Origin: Parelaphostrongylus tenuis
Lineage: Eukaryota > Nematoda > Chromadorea > Rhabditida > Metastrongylidae
Assembly: GCA_019055375.1 (NCBI GenBank)
Contig: JAHQIW010005550.1
Location: 48,763-112,762 of the forward strand
DNA length: 64,000 nt
Direction: 5' to 3'
The notes under the pieces were generated by a model that had not been told where the DNA came from, did no database searches, and saw nothing but the letters and a program-made list of their open reading frames with translations. The position numbers and the translations under genes were made by a program. Positions 63,780 to 64,000 of the stretch are shown piece after piece. How positions within the stretch are numbered: position 1 is the first letter of the stretch; every line of letters begins with the position of its first letter.

Positions 63780-64000
63780 ACTCCCGATCGTCTAGCCGAG
63801 TGGCTCTACACCAGCTGCTACATTCCCACATCAATCTGATACGAATTCGCCAACACCAGAGAGGCTGGTAGGGCGTGGTGAGGCTCGGTCAGATGAACGA
63901 GCTATAGGACTACATGTGTGTTGCAGGGCCACCTCTCGACTGCAGAGGCAACACGGCCTCGTGCTGTTGATTGATGATCGGATAGACAAATCAAAGCAGA
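63780..64000 (+). repeat. Possible SINE-like unit with Leu/Ser-type head, cut by the window end
   Basis: 'tcgtctagccgagtggctct' looks like an A box. The downstream sequence has no match within the window. Confidence 0.25.

Noticed and set aside
1..64000. CRISPR arrays, operons, bacterial promoters, rRNA genes
   Set aside because: The window is eukaryotic. No spaced direct-repeat array or rRNA-like sequence was seen.

Overview
The window is eukaryotic and looks like part of a nematode genome, probably a strongylid (clade V) parasite. This is inferred from a gene of many short exons in long introns, a TTTCAG-type acceptor one base before the first ATG (as in spliced-leader trans-splicing), RTE-like, mariner-like and Penelope-like relics of the kind common in such worms, and several tRNA-headed SINE families. 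Species cannot be fixed from sequence alone.

The only convincing cellular gene lies on the minus strand between 62,191 and 44,280. It is an orthologue of GPATCH1, a G-patch spliceosome protein, and 18 exons can be placed from the N-terminal YGT motif to a Lys/Ser-rich tail. It carries three apparent single-base frameshifts, and the second half of its G-patch domain could not be found. It is therefore either a real gene in an indel-prone assembly or a decaying copy. A degraded genomic (intron-containing) duplicate of parts of it lies on the plus strand at 23.2-23.4 and 26.3-27.1 kb.

Region by region: 1-10 kb holds palindromic repeats, SINEs and mariner debris. 10.6-11.7 kb holds an RTE-type reverse transcriptase relic with a short element inserted beside its catalytic motif. 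12-22 kb is mostly anonymous, with SINEs, an unassigned coding relic and a long hairpin. 22-27 kb is the GPATCH1 duplicate cut up by repeats. 28-30 kb holds tandem 290-bp tRNA-like units. 31.6-34.6 kb is a formin (FH1-FH2) pseudogene arranged partly as an inverted duplication and invaded by a Penelope-like element. 35-44 kb is mostly anonymous. 44.3-62.2 kb is the GPATCH1 gene, its introns full of repeats. The last 1.5 kb is repeats.

The most interesting signal is not a protein gene. At least five repeat families contain a recognisable type I hammerhead ribozyme core (CTGANGA, stem II, GAAA, a NUH cleavage triplet and a closing stem I), usually with a self-complementary stem III. The families are the Penelope-like tail (called D here), C, H, J and K. 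Most sit in palindromic elements as inverted pairs. One family-H copy is truncated within the core and flanked by a 10-bp target duplication, which suggests RNA-mediated mobility. Hammerheads are known from Penelope-like elements and from small retrozyme-like repeats. Several diverged families in one 64-kb stretch, linked to palindromes, would repay experimental work. Family letters are labels for this window only.
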